64,000 bases of DNA from Amoebidium appalachense. Taxonomy: Eukaryota; Ichthyosporea. The DNA is taken from assembly GCA_963693365.1 (NCBI GenBank), contig CAVNZM010000009.1:7936001-8000000 (forward strand), written 5' to 3'. The notes below the pieces were generated by a model. It was not told the DNA's origin. It saw nothing but the letters and a program-made list of their open reading frames with translations, and did not search any database. Positions 50,855 to 64,000 of the stretch are shown here, one piece after another. The first letter of the stretch is position 1. Every line of letters starts with the position of its first letter. The translations under genes were made by a program, and so were the position numbers.

Positions 50855-50922
50855 ACGGTCGGAACGATCGGCGGATATCCCGACACTCTCGGCGGTGCCG
50901 CGGTGTCGGTCAGTCTGGAGTC
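50855..50922 (+). repeat. Solo copy of the inverted-repeat terminus
   Basis: tgtacggtcggaac, then cggcggatatcccgacactct and a ccgcggtgtcggtc-type continuation match the left end of the element at 51445-51520 in direct orientation. Confidence 0.7.
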
Positions 50923-51130
50923 TGGAGTCAAGGGGATAGGATCATCATAGGGGGCCGGGGGATCATAGTCTCTCCATAGTTGATGGTAGCCAGAGTATAA
51001 TTGGAAAGGTTCTGCAACCTCTAGACCCACCCGCCCACCCTACGTGACGGCAAACCGCCCCGCAACAACGTCAATTGACGCTTCAACACCAACGACCTTG
51101 TGCTAGAAGCCGCACGACAATGATCACGCA

Positions 51131-51363
51131 TGATATGCATAGGGAACATTGCAACATTTTTCCATCGGGTCGGATGGTAAGGGTTGTGGGGTCTCGGGTC
51201 GGATGGTAAGGGTTTAGGGGGTCCAAGTCGATCGGGTACCCGGGTCCAGGTCGGGTACCCGATCGACTTGGACCCCCTAAACCCTTACCATCCGACCCGA
51301 GACCCCACAACCCTTACCATCCGACCCGATGGAAAAATGTTGCAATGTTCCCTATGCATATCA
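51131..51363. repeat. 230-bp near-perfect palindrome
   Basis: Two inverted arms of about 112 bases, centred at 51247 and separated by about nine bases (ggtccaggt). The left arm starts tgatatgcatagggaac and the right arm ends with its complement. Each arm also contains a direct repeat of tcgggtcggatggtaaggg. The same short reading frame occurs on both strands, as expected for a palindrome. Confidence 0.97.
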
Positions 51364-51879
51364 TACGCACCGACGTGATGCGTAACAATCCAATCAGAGC
51401 TCTCTCCGATAAGCTTCAGGGACGAAGCTTTCTCCCGTAAAGGATGTACGGTCGGACTTGAACGAATATCCGGATTGGCGGATATCCCGACACTCTTGAT
51501 TATCCCAACACCGCGGTCTGTCTTGATCCTTTATTTGGGTTTACACACTTTTTATTGCGTGGACACTGCCGGAGGCCCAGCCACATTCGACGGCCTACTG
51601 CGTTTTCCAGCGCAGCCAATCAAATGCAGCCAGTGACATATGTACATGCTAGGCAACAATGAGCGCCATCGTAGTATATGACACCGGGGGTTTACGCTGT
51701 TTACTCGAGGCAAAGAGAACCAGTCTCAGGTATGGGGGGGGGTTTTGCTCGGAATATCCCCTCAGCGGTATATCATGATCACGTACATAGATGTCGGGTG
51801 GTGACTATATATCAGGGTTTACTTTCTCTACGAGACACCATAAAGACTACAAGGAGAAATCAATTAGTTGGGGTTCCCC

Positions 51880-51931
<52 letters not shown>

Positions 51932-51963
51932 GGGCTCCCCTCGGGACACTCGGTATCAGCTGG

Positions 51964-51964
<1 letters not shown>

Positions 51965-52028
<64 letters not shown>
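51965..52028. repeat. GT microsatellite in the inverted-repeat element
   Basis: Pure (GT)n of about 64 bases, ending gcgcgtgcgc, downstream of a 38-base T-run. Confidence 0.95.
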
Positions 52029-52032
<4 letters not shown>

Positions 52033-52036
52033 TGCG

Positions 52037-52482
52037 CTATAATTTTGTAGTGATGTGTTTCTCAAGCCAATCAATACATCTAATAAACAGGTCGTAGTTA
52101 CGCGTGTTTAGTATAAAATCAAGGATGTTGTAATTTACAGGTAGGCTATCTTTCTGGGTGTCTGTTGTGAATGTGACGTGTGTGTGTTGCGGTATTATGT
52201 GGTCTATCAAACTACATTTGGCGATACATGACCGGTTAAACTGGTGTGTGTGTATGACACCCCTATTACATATTATGGGTAAGCATAGGCTAGCATCGGT
52301 AGCTCCGATCGCGAAAGAAAGTTAAGGCACCGAATCACAATATCATACTGTGCAGCATTAATAAGGTGATCTAGGATAGTCATCTTAAAACGGATATATT
52401 GAGGAAGAGAGGAAGAAAAGAGAATAAAACCGCCAATAACCTCCGGTTCTAATACGTTAGCTAACAGGTTGCACTTATTGAT
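52037..52482 (-). pseudogene. Decayed duplicated coding module inside the inverted-repeat element
   Basis: Two minus-strand segments encode related ~60-residue modules in different frames. Copy 1 (52482-52309) has INKCNLL...ILDHLINAAQYDIVIRCLNFL; copy 2 (52225-52037) has IAKCSLI...ILDFILNTRNYDLFIRCIDWL and a TAG stop. Order, spacing and the IxKCxL and ILDxxxNxxxYDxxIRC signatures agree. A stop after AYAYP and a frameshift separate them. The family was not recognised. Confidence 0.5.
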
Positions 52483-52781
52483 AGATATGCAGCCGCGAGC
52501 CGGGATAATCAAGAGTGTCGGGATATCCGCCAATCCGGATATTCGTTCCGACCGTACAGTAGCACCCTGCTGGTGCCCTATTGGAGGATCTGTATTTTGC
52601 GCGAGGGATTTAGATTCCATAGATCTCTGGAGATCTTATGTGATATCTAGGCGGCGGTGTACCGTCTTCAACAACGCAACGAAGGGCAGCTGCTACAGTA
52701 AATGTGGACATGTTGGGTGTTGTCTTTTTTTTTCAGTGGTGGCTTTTTTTTGTTGTTGTTGTTGGAGGAGGAGGAGGAGAA

Positions 52782-52824
<43 letters not shown>

Positions 52825-52856
52825 AGGGGAAAAAAAAAAAAAGAAAAAAAAGACAA

Positions 52857-52928
52857 TACCAAATCGGGGTATCGAACCCCGGCCGCCACGGTGAGAGCGT
52901 GGGATGTGATGGGTGCGACTCGCACATG
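52857..52928 (-). tRNA. tRNA-Glu(CTC)-like sequence, probably a pseudogene or SINE head
   Basis: On the minus strand, a perfect 5-bp T-stem (CGGGG/CCCCG) with loop TTCGATA (B-box GGTTCGATACC), a perfect 5-bp anticodon stem (CCACG/CGTGG) and a 7-base loop CTCTCAC give anticodon CTC. A run of eight T follows 13 bases downstream. The 3' acceptor strand ATTTGGT finds no partner upstream and no good D-stem forms, so the 5' half is degenerate. Confidence 0.35.
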
Positions 52929-53309
52929 CAAACACATTGTTAGTCAACGGTTTTCCATTCAGGCCCGTCTATCTCTATGCATACTACATAACTTTGAAAA
53001 ATACACACTGTCGAGTCCCAATCCACCAAACAAGTGCACCACATCAAGCGGAAGAGTTTACTCTCGATCACAGAAACTGTACCATCGAAGCTCCTCAACT
53101 GCCAGCAACAAGAGATCTATTAAAGAAACATATTCGCATATACTAGCATATTTACAAAATTCATCACTGAATTGTCTTTACAACATACCTGATAGGTTTA
53201 CCAGCCATCCAGTTTCCTTCGTGTTTGGTACAAGTATGTAATATGCACAAGTTAAATGCTAAACAAAAACCTAGTGGAGCCACACATTCGTTCATTCATA
53301 TAAAAATTT

Positions 53310-53540
53310 GACATTTCAAACACCAAGCGGAGTAGTATCAAATCGTCATAAATAGAATAAACCTGACATAAAAACATAAATTTGGCATTTCACATGCCAT
53401 GCAGAACTATTAGTGTGTAGTATCAAATCAATCATAAATAATAAACCTGATTTAAGGGACTTAAAAAATAGAATAGGAATTCGAAGGGTAAACAAAACCT
53501 GCAAGTCTGCAAGCTGTGCATGCACACATCAGAAATGGTT
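53310..53540. repeat. AT-rich dispersed repeat, copy B, with internal duplication
   Basis: Matches 43180-43356 in ordered blocks. It is also internally duplicated: atttgacatttcaaacacca...ataaacctgacat is followed by atttggcatttcacatgcca...ataaacctgattt about 80 bases later. Confidence 0.55.
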
Positions 53541-53578
53541 TAACATCCACCCCAACAGATCAACAAAAGGGTAGAAAA

Positions 53579-53612
<34 letters not shown>

Positions 53613-53682
53613 TTCTCCGCGCCTTCCTCCTCCATATCCCTCCCCCACCTAATATTAGTCTCAAGTAACCTCTCCTTCTTGT

Positions 53683-53806
53683 CCCCCCCCCCCCCCCCCC
53701 AAAAAAAAAAAAAAAAAAAAAAAAACCCCTCCCCCCCCCCCCCCAAAAAAAAAAAAAAAAAAAAAAAAAAACCCCTCCCCCCCCCCCCCCAAAAAAAAAA
53801 AAAAAA
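53683..53806. repeat. Three tandem (C)n(A)n units
   Basis: Three consecutive blocks of about 14-18 C followed by 17-27 A; the second and third start with cccct. The whole would read as T-run then G-run on the other strand. Confidence 0.95.
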
Positions 53807-53933
53807 AGACAATAAAAAATTCCACACACATCTTTCAGGTGGTGATCCCCCCCTCCCCCTCCCCACTCCTTCCTCCCCCCCCCCCCTCTCTCCCCCTCAC
53901 CACCACTCCCCCCTCCCTCCCCGGGCTCTAGAT

Positions 53934-63470
<9,537 letters not shown>

Positions 63471-63791
63471 CTGCAAAGAATACCCCCTGATCCCCAGGCA
63501 ATCAGAAATCATACCACAAGAAGCAGTATACTACCATGTTAGGAAACCGCCCCGATAAATATCCATATTTGGAAGTGATTCGGTACAAAGGCACATAAGA
63601 CCAAACAGCTGCAACTTTTCCATGCAAACCCGGACACTTTCTCGTTTCTTCACCCGCCTTTATTCTCCCCCCCTGTCTTTCATTACCAATCTATTGAATC
63701 CTTCTCTCGCTTTCTCTGCACATCGTGTGAGTAGCTTTAACGTGTGTCATCCTAGAAATCAAGATGAAGGTTTGTGGAATTCTTTTTTTTT

Positions 63792-63837
<46 letters not shown>

Positions 63838-64000
63838 AGCACGAGATACAAAGCCTTAATAAACAGCAAGGAGGGCATGAAACTACGCCGAAGCCGCTTC
63901 AATCCTTCAGGCCAGGATAAATAAGTATGTGTGTATGTGTATGTGTGTGCATATGTGTGGGTGTGCGCGGGCGTGCTTGCGTGCATGCACGTGTGTGTGT
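63471..64000. other. UVSSA: UVSSA intron upstream of the first visible exon
   Basis: Unique sequence with a GT/G-run tract (63781-63834) and imperfect GT repeat at the window edge. No UVSSA-like exon was recognised; the VHS-like N-terminal exons should lie beyond 64000. Confidence 0.55.

Larger units (their letters stand above)
51445..52558. mobile_element. Terminal-inverted-repeat element, ~1.1 kb
   Basis: The left end (51445, tgtacggtcgg...) and the right end (52558, inverted) share about 60 bases, including gaatatccggattggcgg and atatcccgacactcttgat. Between them lie a 38-base T-run (51881-51927), a GT tract (51965-52028) and decayed minus-strand coding DNA. No transposase was recognised and no clear target-site duplication is visible, so a non-autonomous or decayed DNA transposon is the best reading. 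Confidence 0.65.
50446..53933. other. Repeat island between the dynamin-like gene and UVSSA
   Basis: Apart from the promoter, palindrome, inverted-repeat element and tRNA-like sequence listed separately, it holds a 45-base G-run (52779-52823), AT-rich unique DNA with a second dispersed-repeat copy (53310-53540), a C-run (53581-53612) and three tandem C-run/A-run units (53683-53806). No further gene was seen. Confidence 0.6.

Noticed and set aside
51083-51378. Identical peptide (MWGLGSDGKGLGG...) on both strands as a conserved short gene pair
   Set aside because: The identity follows from the palindrome; there is no other sign of coding function.

Overview
The window is nuclear DNA from an intron-rich eukaryote. 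Four protein-coding genes can be reconstructed by joining exons at GT-AG (twice GC-AG) splice sites and following the reading phase through each junction. Coding sequence is conserved and ordinary. The introns and intergenic DNA are extraordinary: nearly every intron carries long homopolymeric C or G runs, CA/GT microsatellites, or both. Gene content (animal-like DNA polymerase epsilon, Swt1-type PIN nuclease, UVSSA, dynamin family) and high intron density fit a unicellular eukaryote, possibly a protist relative of animals. That placement is inference; no marker here fixes the lineage.

Layout. (1) 407-33826, plus strand: catalytic subunit of DNA polymerase epsilon, 53 exons giving 2172 residues. 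About the first 90 residues lie upstream of the window; everything from the N-terminal domain to the C-terminal zinc modules and stop is present, with all exonuclease and polymerase motifs. (2) 33827-36415: intergenic, with a possible tiny minus-strand gene starting near 35.97 kb and a shared upstream region for gene 3. (3) 36416-42289, plus strand: five-exon Swt1-like PIN-domain endoribonuclease, 490 residues, ending directly after the PIN fold. (4) 42290-46063: convergent intergenic DNA of simple repeats. (5) 46064-50445, minus strand: four-exon dynamin-family GTPase of 841 residues (GTPase, middle/stalk and GED domains) whose P-loop has Ala where Gly is near-invariant; a TATA box lies about 80 bp upstream of its ATG. 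(6) 50446-53933: repeat island with a 230-bp near-perfect palindrome, a 1.1-kb terminal-inverted-repeat element containing remnants of a duplicated coding module, and a tRNA-Glu-like sequence. (7) 53934-63470, minus strand: C-terminal 512 residues (13 exons) of UVSSA, the transcription-coupled repair scaffold; its N-terminal VHS-like part lies beyond the window end.

Functionally the window holds a replicative polymerase, an mRNA-surveillance nuclease, a membrane-remodelling GTPase and a nucleotide-excision-repair factor. They are independent genes, not an operon or cluster. The most novel features are structural: polar placement of GT/G and CA/C repeats against splice sites, a dispersed ~95-bp element that ends in a poly(C) tract, directional T-run/G-run compound homopolymers, and the cluster of inverted-repeat elements upstream of the dynamin-like gene.
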